From assembly GCA_025617745.1 (NCBI GenBank), contig CM046862.1, positions 53,695,097 through 53,759,096 of the forward strand: 64,000 bases of DNA. The letters are read 5' to 3'. Below the pieces are notes generated by a model. It made no database searches, was not told the DNA's origin, and saw only the letters and a program-made list of their open reading frames with translations. The position numbers and the translations under genes are program-made. Of the stretch, positions 54,413-64,000 are shown in pieces (position 1 is the stretch's first letter; every line of letters begins with the position of its first letter). This DNA comes from Heliocidaris erythrogramma (taxonomy: Eukaryota; Echinodermata; Echinoidea; Camarodonta; Echinometridae).

Positions 54413-54499
54413 ATCTCTGAAGATGAACCCTTTGTGTCTAACGGAGTATTTTATTCTGTGTCTCTGTCTACTTATTAAACTCCGTCGCAGAACTTTTGA

Positions 54500-54502
<3 letters not shown>

Positions 54503-54556
<54 letters not shown>

Positions 54557-54560
54557 ATGT
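54503..54560. repeat. (TA)n microsatellite
   Basis: About 22 TA units followed by TGTGTG, just outside the Penelope-like remnant. Confidence 0.95.
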
Positions 54561-54866
54561 ATATGTTTGTGTACACATATATTTTATTTGCATTTTACTT
54601 TGCCCTACCACTCCACTGCACTGAACCTGTACAGTGCTTATTCCTTTCTCTTGTCTTTGCATTGTTCCTTATCATGTTTGATGTTACCTCCATACTTATC
54701 CTTTGCTTTTACAGGTTACCCACCCCTAAGCTTGGGGCTCCTCACTTATTACTCTCCTTTGATCTCCACGCCTTTCTATTTGTTTTAATCCCCCTCCACA
54801 CCCACTTGACTCATGGGTTTTGACTCCCAACACTCCCCTTTTGTTTTGAGGCGTCGGGTCACATAT

Positions 54867-57290
54867 ATAAAAAAAAATACCTATCAGTTTCCATCTCCAA
54901 ACGAATCTTTAACTACATTTTAGAGTTGAATGTAACAAAATAATTACCAGATCTTTCAAGCTTGCATGGAATTTTTCAGCAAATGTTTCTCGCCTATAAT
55001 ATCCTCATCTTTGTACAGGGGTTTGCCTGGGTTTCCAGAAGTTCATCCTGGCCCATTCTTTTATGCTGCAAAAAAAGAGGGAGAAAGTAACAGAGACTAA
55101 GAATACAAATAATCAGCTTCATACATAAGGTTCTTTTAATATTTTATTTCATATATATTAGAAATTCACATTTAGTCTGAAATAGAATGGCTGGTCTTGT
55201 GATATATATTTATGTAATTATTCAACTTGAAAAAAGTGAAACATAAAATTAACCTTTTTCCAATCTATCAAATGTTTATATAGCAATATGGCAAAAAATA
55301 AATCATAATACAGACCCTAGTGATCAGCTGGCGAAATTATCTTTTTGTGCCCCCCCCCCCCCCGAGCGAATTTTAGAGAGCTAGTGAGACCCAAAAAAAA
55401 ATGTTTAAAGGGTCTCCCTCCAATCCCAAAGTTGACAATCTTGCATTTGTGTGCCACCCCCCCCCCCCTTTATACAAAATCCTGCATCCGCCCCTGCTAG
55501 TGATAATTTGATTCATAACTTACTACGCTCCCAGTCAAACAAATTTTGGGATCCACCCCCTTTTTCTCAATGTAGACTTCGGGGTTTATGAACAGCAAGT
55601 AGAATGTACATAATACATATACATCTACTCTAGATCGATTAAGGAATCAGGATTTTTTTTCAAAGGGGAGCATATATCTCAGAAAACTTTCGGACAAACA
55701 AAGAAGAAATATAAAGGTTATCAGATTTCTGTGGTTCAGTCTCAAACAATAAGGGGATGCCCCCTTACATCTGCCACTGCTAGATCTTTGACATATCTAT
55801 TGCGGATTTGTAGCCCTACTGAAACAAAAAAAATCTCAGTTTATTTATTGCCTTATATCAAATCTAATGATTTAATTTATTTCTCCTTTTTTATTGGCCT
55901 GTAACTTTGACTGCTACTGAAAATGTTTTGAGTAAAACAAAAAGAAACAAAACTACCTAAAACAAAGATATGGAGGAGTCTAACATTTAGACTAAAAGAT
56001 GAAGCCTAATTAACAGTCAAACACTATACTCTACACATCATTCTGTCACTCAACAATGACAAAGAAAGGAAAACACTAACGTTACATGTAGACCTACACA
56101 TAAGAAAAAGGTCTCTAACTTAGATCTACATAGACTCTAGATCTAATGTTTGTCAGTGACATGTCAAATGATAATAGATACACATATTTTAAATTTTAAT
56201 CTTAGAGTCTAGAGACTAGGCTCATGCCTAACTTTAAGAATCTAGACCAATATTCTTTGGCCTAACAGGCTCTAGATCTGGACCTAGTATTACCAGCTTA
56301 GCAAGTATAAGCCCCCCCCCCCCCCCCCCCCCCCCCTCCCTCCTCCCCCAAATGAGACTTTTCATGAATTAAGAACTAAAAATACTCAATAGGGAGACTA
56401 AATCATGTCAAGTAGATGGTCAATATAATAATAAAGTAACGTTAAAAGTCAGTGACAGGTTCGAAATTTGCAGCCAGCGTTATTGTTTTGTTTTGTTTTT
56501 TGTTAGTTTAGTTTTGATTTGTTTTTGTTATTGTTTTGTTTTGTTTGTTTATGTGTTTTGTTTACTTTAGTTTAGTTTTGTTTTTATTTTTTATTTATTT
56601 TTTTAAATTAATTTTTTTATTTTCAATTTTCAATTTTCATTTTTTATTTATTTATTTATGGGGGGGGGGGGGGGGTCTCTGTCTGTGTAGATTCTACTGA
56701 CACTAGACCATGATAGTCATTATCCAGACCATAGCCTAGGCTAGCTCTGACTTAAACTAAAGTTTAAAAGGACTGATGCCCATACCATGCCCATACCTAC
56801 ACCGAAAATCCTGTCTCTCGTTCGTTAGTCTCTTGTCTTGGATAGGGTTGGCTATTGAATAGCCTACTCTATTCAAAACAAGAGGCTATAACGAACTATG
56901 CCCCCTCCGCTTGCCAGGCCAGATACACTAACTGGACTCCTGGACCCGGAATGGTCCTGGCACCGGGCTGGAATTTAGCTTTAATTTAGTTTACATGTAG
57001 TTAGGAATTATATCTAGACAGTTAGATCTAAGATCTGGAGCCAGGGATCTAGATCTAACAAGTTACTAATTGAATTTGCTCATAAAATAGCCTACGGCTA
57101 AGTAAAGTTAGGTTTGGCCACCATTTATTCACTCGGCAGTCTAAGTTAGAACTATGTCCTATACTTGTTATTGCTAACGTTAGTTTTTGTCTTTGTCAAG
57201 GTGGTCAAACATTTGCCTTTGCTAAGTTGGTCAAACATTGATTGAATATATAGATAGACCTCTCATCTAATTAATTAGTCTTAGTTTTAC
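54867..57290. other. Unassigned, homopolymer-rich
   Basis: C runs at 55,351-55,365, 55,458-55,468 and 56,311-56,336, G run at 56,660-56,675, (TTTTG)n-like tract at 56,480-56,580. 55,320-55,500 shares words (GGCGAAATTAT, GAGCGAATTTTAGAG) with the homopolymer repeats at 20,131 and 29,800. No gene recognised. Confidence 0.5.
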
Positions 57291-57585
57291 TTACCTTAGA
57301 TACATTTTCAGCAACCTTTCAACCAGACGATCAATCAGACAAGTAGGCCTATGTAACTTTATAGATCTCTCGTTTTGCTTGGACTCGACGAAAACATAAA
57401 CTGCGCTGTGTTTTTGTGTATATAGCTCTACGGTACTTTTTGTGCGGCGCGTTAAAATAATGTACACGTAAAATCCCAAAGAGATATGAGCTGGAGAAAT
57501 GAAAAGTTTCTGCCATCAATGACCAGCTTTGGATAACTATGACGTCACTGCAAATCTTCTCCACACTAATTGGTTGGTGGCCCAA
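57291..57585 (-). other. Possible first exon inside right Harbinger-like terminus
   Basis: Minus-strand open stretch (YIILTRRTKSTVELYTQKHS ... RPTCLIDRLVERLLKMYL) ending about 57,298 at CTAAG|GTAAGTAAA, a donor-like sequence. Two frames are open, so coding is not proven. No known domain. Confidence 0.25.
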
Positions 57586-57924
57586 ATATCGTTTTGTCGT
57601 GCTGGGAAAATCGCTCGCTGAGCGATTTTCTGAAAAGACAACAAAAAAAACCTAAAAACGTCGTGCACGACGTTTCAAAAAATATCGTGGCAGTGTGCAC
57701 GGTGCCATAAGGTTTGCATTAGAGCGATTTTTTCAGTAAGTCGTTCATGTCGTGGTGTCGTATCGTTTGTCGTGTTAGGTGTGAATCCGCCTTATAGTAC
57801 ATGGCACGTTGAAAGGTTACTTAAAATTTTCTGTAGAATCTGATTTTTTGTGCTATATCCCCTATCTTTGGGGTGCTGAACATGAATTTACTTGTTGCCA
57901 TTTTTCTAAATGACGTCTTGGGCT

Positions 57925-59566
57925 GTTGCCATGGTAACGATATATTTTCTAAAAATAACATATATCTCTCTTAACAAACAACATAAAAATATAATGTTAG
58001 TGATGAAGTGTATCCATTTCAAGCTACCTGTTCGATTAAAATAAAAATCCCAGTTGTCAAAGGTCATGTTATGCTCAAAAAGGGCCGTTGCTATGGTAAC
58101 GCCTATTTTTTTTCAGAAATTGGCATAGTTCTGTAAAGAAAAATCATAAACATAATAGAAGTGTATAAATATATCTACTTCATGCCAAAACTTTGATTTC
58201 CATCAAAGTCTTGGTCGTGCAAAGTCATATTTATGCCACAACATGGTTGTTGCTATGGCAACGACATGATAGAAATTGGTATTAAAAGAAAAAATATAGC
58301 TTTTTTGTATCAAAACAAAAAACAAAACATAATGAAAATGTCTAAGTACACATACTTTCCACTTTCAATTTTTTTCAAGTCTAGATGTAGATTTTGAGGT
58401 AACAGTCATGCCTGATTGGACAGTTGCTATGGCAACAAAATGATGCAAAAGTTAAAGTAGGTATGAATGGCTTATGAAATCAATAACAAAAGTGTATAGG
58501 TTAATATACCCAAAACGTACCCCATCCTCTTAGACACAGTTTCATCCATTCTGTTAGTTTTTTGTTACCCCGATGTATCAGATATCATTATGTGCCATCA
58601 AATTGGTGGTGGATGAAAGTGCTAGAGACGTTGCCATGGTAACAAATTACTTTTCAGAAAATAACATTTTAAATAAATAAATATCGTTAATGTCTCAGAA
58701 TATCTCTTTCAAGCTGCACCTTACCTTGCAGTTAACATCTGACTTATCCAAGGTCATGGTTATGCTCCAAATTGGCCGTTGCCATGGTAATATCTGAATT
58801 TCTAGAAAATGCCATATATTTGTGATGAAACAACGTATACACATAACAAGTGTCTCCGTTTGTCGTTTTCATGCTCCAAATTTGATTGCCATCAAAATCC
58901 TGGTCATACAAACTCTTACAAAAATGTATTTCTACCATCATATGGTCGTTACTATGGCAACGACCAGGTTGAGACTGATATTTTGAGAAAAAAATTAGGG
59001 TATTTCTCTATCTTAACACTTACACAAAAAACATTGTCTAAGTAGTAAAAATGTAAGTACACAAATTTCCAAATTTCCAATTATGTTCAATAAAGATGTA
59101 CTTTAGATATATTTTTAATGTAACGGTCATGTCTGATAGAATAGTTGCTATGACAACACATTGAGGTGAAAAAAAGTATGCTCGACTTATGATATCAATA
59201 ATAAAAGTGCATGGGCTAATATGTAGAAAGTGTACTCCCGCCTGTGACACAGTTTTGTCTAATGGGATCTACCAACAGACTCTCTATCATAATCTTCCCT
59301 GATTGCTGTTAAAATGGTAGTGAGTGATAAATCCAAACATTCCAGAGAGATTGCCATGGTAATCGATCAGTTAAATATTGAAATTGTAAAAGAAGAAAAA
59401 TGTAATATAGCCTTTACATATATCTAATATAACATACAAAAGCATAATACAAGTGTCCAAGAATATATAAAATGTAGTTCAACGTACCTCTTTGATTGAT
59501 ATTCATTAAATTGTTAGTTTATTCATAGGCAGCTTTATGGCAAAACATGGCCGTTGCTATGGCAAC
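57925..59566 (+). repeat. Higher-order tandem array with ten X-box-like palindromes
   Basis: GTTGCYATGGYAAC or one-to-two-base variants at 57,925, 58,087, 58,249, 58,423, 58,630, 58,778, 58,948, 59,144, 59,350 and 59,553 (14 bp each), so 150-210 bp apart. Four subunits make a unit of about 700-720 bp: 57,925 resembles 58,630 and 59,350; 58,087 resembles 58,778 and 59,553; 58,249 resembles 58,948; 58,423 resembles 59,144. Before many palindromes stands AAGGTCATG-TATGC-CAAA. The 14-mer is the ideal binding site of RFX-family factors. Confidence 0.85.
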
Positions 59567-59599
59567 GTCCTGAAAACAAACGGAGTACATCTACTGCAA

Positions 59600-60600
59600 T
59601 ATGTACCTGTCATATTAGACACCTTTTCCATTTATCTTCTTCTATTAGCCTATTAGCCTTTTGTATCTATCATTTGCCCGTTTGTTATGAAAATATTCAT
59701 GACCTGAACAGCCTGCCTAGATAGTGTGGGCTTCAAAGGGGGCTCTTTTGTGATGTGATATGATTTTATTATTACTTACTAATAACAAGAGGCAATGCAT
59801 TTCAATATTTACAATATTTATAGCAATTTGAAAACATTAAATACGTAGATCTTGGTTAAAAACAACAATAATGGTAAAATGAAACCAGATTCCGATTCCA
59901 GTTTTGAAATACCTGGGCAAACACAAATAATGCCAACAAATGTTTTTTTCTGAAACTCCAGTTTCAACCTCCCTTGAAAATAGCAGACAACTCTTGACCT
60001 TTTATGCCTGAGTAGATGTCACACAGCCCTGCACAACCCAGATGCTTACATGAACCTGGAGGTCTGGAGGCACCCTATGAGGTCTCAAATTCTGCTCTGA
60101 CCTAGCTACATGCGTATAAACTAGATCTAGATCAAGTCCGGCCCAGAAGGAGACTAGATCTACCAGTTCCTCTAGCAGTTTTCCTCCTGTGTTCATTGAT
60201 ACACAGGTTTAACACTTTGTAGAACTCAGCTGTGACCTTGAAAGGGCACCTATTGGTTGCAGATAAGACCTTGCTAGCTGGAACATGCAATAGTCATCCT
60301 CTAGGCCATTTCGATAATCTGCAAGAAATGATAAGCCTCTATTGATGGGCAAGATCTACAAGTTCATATCCTACAACATGCATTAAGATGTTACATACGA
60401 GAGGCAGGAGGATAAAATTTTGAAGCAGCCAATATTACCTTTATATCCATTCATTTTGTAGGCCTAGCACGCATACTTTCTGACTTTTTTTTTCAAGTCT
60501 TCCACATCTTGTGACATGTTTTTAAAAATCGGTCATACCGTTACCAAGTCACATGACCTTTGGTGACCTCATGTCAGCCCGAAAATGGAGAATTTCTGAG
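59600..60600. other. Unassigned sequence inside the long-arm element
   Basis: No ORF with recognisable domain, no X-box-like repeats and no match to the right arm. It could be LINE 5' sequence or unrelated insertion. Confidence 0.4.
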
Positions 60601-60609
60601 TTTTGTGTA

Positions 60610-62510
60610 CAAAACGAATGGGGAATGCCTTTCTTATGTTCCTACTTCATCAACTACAGTTTCTTCACTTCACCACTGCAGTAACAGAAGCTGGAGAGGC
60701 CTTGGAGCCGAAGACGAAGAGGAAGATGACAGATGACTACTCTGAAGATCCCAGAGTGTGTGCAGCCAGAGAACACCTAAGAGCTGCTATGGACGAGTTC
60801 CGTGCTGATCCTTTAGAGGAGAGGAAGAAGTGTGTTGAGGATAGGAAGGAAGAACTCTATGCCAACTGCACTAAAGCTAGGAAGGAGTCGTTGCTGATTA
60901 AGAACATCAGGAGAGTTGAGAGAGCAGTAGACAGTTGTAAGAGCATAGCAAGTCGGATGGAAGAGAGGGAGTTCGAGTCAGATCCAAGGAACAGGCCCTG
61001 AGGATAGGAAGGGGAGGTGGCTGGACCATTTGAAGACCTTACTAGGACAACCCCCTCCCACAGCTCAGAACACCAGGGTGATCAAGCAGCTATTCAAAGA
61101 AATGGATATCGAGACAGGGCCCTTTACCAGTGAGGAGCTTAAGAAAGCCGGGGGGAGGGGATCAAGGAGGGTAAGGGGTATGGAGATGACGGAGTGTCGC
61201 TGGAGGTGATGAAGAGATGTGATACTGGAGAAGAGTGTTGTCCCATATCAATGGAGGATAGGTAACACTGTCCCAGTACCAAATAAAGGTGACCTCACTG
61301 ATACCAACCACTACAGGGGCATCTCACTTATGTTACTTGCTGCAAAGACCCTCAACAGGATGATTATGAACCGAATCCAGCCAGAAATTGAGAAGCAGGT
61401 CAGAGACAGCCAGAATGGCTTTAGAGGGGGAAGATCCACCACCAGTCAGGAGGATTCTTGCCAGAGCAAAGAGCCTCCCTGCTATCATGGTGTTCAATGA
61501 CTTCAGAAAAGCCTTTGATTCTGTAGACCGAAACTGCCTGATGAACATCGTAAGGGCTTATGGAATTCCCAAAAAGATTGACCTGATATCACTGCTGTAC
61601 ACAACCACCAAAGCGCAGGTCATCACACCCGATGGGCTGACAGAGACCTTAGAGATACAGAATTACTCGAGGGTGATATATTAGCTCCCTATCTTTTTTT
61701 TTATCGTAATTGAGCCTGGCACTGGAGGAACACCAGGACTCTGGCTTTACTGTGACTCCGGATTGGAGCAGGAGTTAAGGCTAAGAAGATCTCAGATGCT
61801 GAGTTTGCTGACGACATAGTTCTGTTGGCAAACACAGTAAAGGAGGCAGGAGTTACTGAGAGAGGTGGAGGAGGTATCTATGAATGTAGGACTGCGGATA
61901 AATGAGAGGAAGACTATCTGGTGGAGAACGTCTTGGAGCCAGAGGGGATCGTGAGTGCTGGTGAGAAGCCATTTGAATTGTTGTGGATAGGGTGAGGAAG
62001 GCCTGGGCAGCATGCCAGCACGAAGTCAGTATGGGAATCAGACCTCCGTAAAGACCTAAAGATAAGTCTCTTCACAGCTACGGTGGAGTCTGTTTTGTTG
62101 TATGGGTCAGAGACCTGGACCCTTAAAAAGAGACTTACTCAAATGGTTGATGGGTGCTACACTAGAATGTTAAAGGATGGCTCTGAGCTTCAACCAATAC
62201 GCAACGAGATTGAGGAATTCGGAGCTGTACGGAAACCTTCCAAAGGTCAGCTCAAAAGTAACCCAGAGGAGATTGAAGCTTTCAGGTCATGATCAAAGGC
62301 ATCCAGAACTCACACTACACTGAGTGGTCCTGTGGGAACCCCTTCCTGGAGATGCAAGAAGAGGGAGACCTGCATGTAGGAGGACATGTCGATTCATAAA
62401 GGATGGACACTGGTCTCCAGGAGACGCGAGACAACGCTGAATTCATGATGACAAAGGTTGCTGGAAAGAACTTATGGATCTCGGAAGTTCTACCTGATTG
62501 ATTGATTGTT
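60610..62510 (+). pseudogene. Decayed RTE-like LINE reverse transcriptase
   Basis: 60,690-61,000 is a charged linker (KTKRKMTDDYSEDPRVCAAR ... SLLIKNIRRVERAVDSCKSI). 61,219-61,500 gives WRIGNTVPVPNKGDLTDTNH, YRGISLMLLAAKTLNRMIMN and SQNGFRGGRSTT. After a frame change at about 61,440 comes FNDFRKAFDSVDRNCLMNIV (motif A). The VRQGD region is lost around 61,680. EFADDIVLLANTVKEA (motif C, about 61,800) is in another frame. 62,080-62,300 has ESVLLYGSETWTL and GCYTRML. The 3' end shows FIKDGHW and W-K-E-L-type remnants and a (GATT)n tail at about 62,495-62,508. Many frame changes; no endonuclease seen. RTE-like by the C-terminal motifs. Confidence 0.8.
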
Positions 62511-63480
62511 CCATTACAAATACATACCTTTTCTGAATATTCAGACATTACCATAGCAACGGCCAGTTTAGAGCATAACCATGAAGTGGGATAATTCAGA
62601 TGTTAATTGCAGCCTAACTTGTAGCTGGAAGAGATATTCTTAGATATTAACTTTATGCCTTTACGTTGTTTACTCCAAGATATTTTATTTTAAGAAATTA
62701 ATTTGTTATCGTGGCGACGTCTCAAGCACAGTCATCCACCATCCTCTTTTTATGGCAAAGAGGCAGATAACGATAATGATGGCCGAGACATCTGGGTAAC
62801 AAGAAAGAACAGAGTGAGGAAAAAAATATGTCCAAGGCGAGGGGGTAGATTTTAGGTATATTAACAAATGCACTGAAATTAATTTCATAAGCCACGCATA
62901 CCTACTTTAACTTTTGCATCATTTGTTGCCATAACAACTGTCCTATCAGGTATGACTATTACCTCGAAATCTACATATAGACTGAAAAGAATCAGAAAGT
63001 GGACGGTATGTGTACTTAGGTATTTCTTAAAATACCAATTTCTACCATGTCATTTTGTGGCACATATATGACTTTGCAAGATCAATATTTTGATGGAAAT
63101 CAAAGATTTGTCATGAAATAAATATATTTAAACACTGCTATTATTTGTTCTGAATAAAATTAGGAGTTACCATGAACACGGCCCTTTTTGACCATAACAT
63201 GACCTTTGACAACTGGGATTTTTATTTTAATCGAACGGGTAGCTTGAAATGGATACAATCCATCACTAACATTATATTTTTATGTTTTTTGTTAAGAGAG
63301 ATATATGTTATTTTTTAGAAAATATTTCGTTACCATGGCAACGGCCGAAGACGTAATTTAGAAAAATGGCAACAAGTAAATTCATGTTCAGCACCCCCAT
63401 AATAGGGGATATAGCACCAAAAAATTAGATTCTACAAAAATTTTAAGTATCCCTTGAAATTGTGACGAGGAGCCGTGTAC
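62508..63480 (-). repeat. Right inverted arm with diverged X-box-like sites
   Basis: Sites at 62,547 (ATTACCATAGCAAC), 62,705 (GTTATCGTGGCGAC), 62,925 (GTTGCCATAACAAC), 63,166 (GTTACCATGAACAC) and 63,329 (GTTACCATGGCAAC). The site expected near 63,043 is lost. Most are less perfect than in the left arm. Confidence 0.8.
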
Positions 63481-63481
63481 T

Positions 63482-63610
63482 ATTAATAATAATAATTTTG
63501 ACTGGCTTTCGGGAGATAAGACATTTATCGCCCTCACAAGATCCATATTATGTGTCGAAGACGAGGGTAATATGAATCTAGTTCGGGGAATATATGTTGT
63601 ATCCTCTGTA
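63482..63610 (+). repeat. Dispersed repeat, second copy of 43,720-43,860 type
   Basis: TAATAATAATTTTGACTGGC, TTTCGGGAGATAAGACATTT, GTGTCGAAGACGAGGGTAAT, TTGTATCCTCT align in order with 43,720-43,860. Confidence 0.6.
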
Positions 63611-63617
63611 GAGACCA

Positions 63618-63790
63618 CAGATGTAAAAATCAACCACAAATGTAAACATTACCACAAATGTCATAACATGTGAACCACAACTGTAAAAATAACCACAAAT
63701 GTAAAAACATATCGCCCACAAATGTAACAATTTCCATTTTTACTACAAATGTCATAACACGTCGACCGCAAATGTAAAAACTCATTGCTT
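63618..63790 (+). repeat. ACCACAAATGTAAAAA minisatellite
   Basis: Around eight imperfect copies of CCACAAATGTAAAAA (variants CGCAAATGTAAAAA, CTACAAATGTCATAAC), 16-26 bp apart. Confidence 0.85.
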
Positions 63791-63819
63791 GCAAATAATG
63801 CACCGATCGATGTAAGTTA

Positions 63820-64000
63820 TTATGGTAAATTGTCACTTGGTCCAATGCCAATTTGTCTGAAAACCAAATGGTCCAACATCCTGCGGTGTATTCGTCAGGC
63901 ACCAATTCGTGTAATCTACATTTCGTCTAATAACCATTTGGTCTAATAATCAGTTTAATCACTTCGTCTAATCACCACTTCGTCTATAGCCAATTCATTT
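63820..64000 (+). repeat. TTCGTCTAATAACCA-type minisatellite, runs off the window
   Basis: TTTGGTCTAATAA, TTCGTCTAATCACCA, TTTCGTCTAATAACCA and related words every 12-20 bp up to the window end. Confidence 0.85.

Larger units (their letters stand above)
53290..54467 (-). mobile_element. Penelope-like element remnant between inverted repeats
   Basis: Inverted repeats of about 45 bp (ACAGAGACACAGAATAAAAT, ACTCCGTTAGACACAAAGGG) lie at 53,290-53,334 and 54,423-54,467. Between them are a minus-strand GIY-YIG coding piece and a 400-bp purine-rich tract. Such terminal repeats in inverted order are known for Penelope-like elements. The reverse transcriptase is missing. Confidence 0.7.
50632..54866. 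mobile_element. Outer GTGACCC element with ATAT target duplication
   Basis: Left end GTGACCCGCCGCCTCAAAAC at 50,632 follows ATAT. The right end (complement of GTGACCCGACGCCTCAAAAC) finishes at 54,866 and is followed by ATAT. Most of its length is later insertions: the inner element at 50,834, two Penelope-like elements and a MITE. No transposase seen. Confidence 0.6.
44246..57793. mobile_element. Harbinger-like termini bracketing 13.5 kb of nested elements
   Basis: Left end AAGGCGGATCCACACC with CAAACACGACAAACGACG; the right end is the complement of AAGGCGGATTCACACC with TAACACGACAAACGA. Both are flanked by ATA (44,243-44,245 and 57,794-57,796). ACGACAAACGAC words repeat just inside the left end. 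The CACACCTA-ACGA part resembles the right end of the Harbinger at 47,861-49,793. Its own transposase is not seen. Inside the right end a minus-strand open stretch (57,585-57,291) ends near a GTAAG donor and may be a first exon. It is either one large element with nested insertions or two independent ends of one family. Confidence 0.5.
57797..63480. mobile_element. Long-inverted-arm element with X-box-like tandem arrays
   Basis: About 5.7 kb. The left arm (57,797-58,815) and right arm (63,480-62,508) are inverted copies over about 1 kb: both begin GTACAYGGC, then ACTTAAAATTTT, TGCTATATCCCCTAT, TGAACATGAATTTACTTG. The left arm continues as further tandem units to about 59,600. Each unit contains one palindromic 14-mer. 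No transposase. A decayed LINE occupies the centre, with its 3' end directly against the right arm (about 62,508). Confidence 0.75.

Noticed and set aside
1..64000. CRISPR array
   Set aside because: Tandem repeats here have no constant repeat with unique spacers and no cas genes; the sequence is eukaryotic.

Overview
The window is eukaryotic, AT-rich and made almost entirely of repeats and transposable elements. I found no intact host gene. The element mix is CR1/L2-type LINEs with PHD fingers and 2A-like motifs, Penelope-like elements with GIY-YIG endonuclease, PIF/Harbinger, TTAA-targeting elements, a Helentron-like element, a THAP protein and a decayed gene with a P2X7-type 'ballast' domain. 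This suggests an invertebrate animal, most likely a marine deuterostome such as an echinoderm or relative. That placement is inference; nothing in the window fixes the species.

1-18,970 is a layered repeat locus. A LINE (minus strand, open at the left edge) sits in a satellite of about 390 bp. Beyond it, one ancestral composite unit is present three times: copy A (about 1,672-8,430, +), copy B (about 9,270-13,640, +, truncated) and copy C (about 17,530-14,003, inverted). The unit contains the satellite, a 52-bp minisatellite, an acidic (GAR)n tract and a decayed L1-type ORF1. Three copies of one TIR transposon with 8-bp target duplications interrupt A and B, and both insertion sites are preserved empty in copy C. 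Copy B's transposon carries a Helentron-like insertion. Copy C instead carries a 608-bp element encoding a complete THAP finger.

18,970-34,500 holds (TA)n repeats and small MITEs, G/C homopolymers, a 137-bp tandem repeat, a frameshifted 5-kb LINE (21,083-26,228, -) and a nearly intact LINE (31,470-34,493, +) with an (ATT)n tail.

34,573-39,126 is a TTAA-flanked TIR element (Kolobok or piggyBac-like) carrying a spliced, decayed gene. That gene has a Cys-rich region followed by a P2X7-type zinc 'ballast' domain.

40,108-43,370 holds a LINE 5' end with a 2A-like NPGP motif behind tandem repeats of about 425 bp, then another array of the satellite of about 390 bp.

44,246-57,793 is bracketed by Harbinger-like termini. 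Inside are a TTAA MITE, a deleted Harbinger transposon with subterminal GTACG arrays (47,861-49,793), a 393-bp tandem duplication, nested GTGACCC elements with 4-bp target duplications, a 5'-truncated Penelope-like element (51,497-52,971, +) and a second, inverted one (53,290-54,467).

57,797-63,480 is a long-inverted-arm element. Its arms are tandem arrays in which each subunit carries a palindromic X-box-like 14-mer (GTTGCYATGGYAAC). A decayed RTE-like LINE lies between the arms. The window ends in two short-period minisatellites.

The mobile elements act on each other rather than in a pathway. Order of insertion can be read from nesting, target duplications and empty sites.
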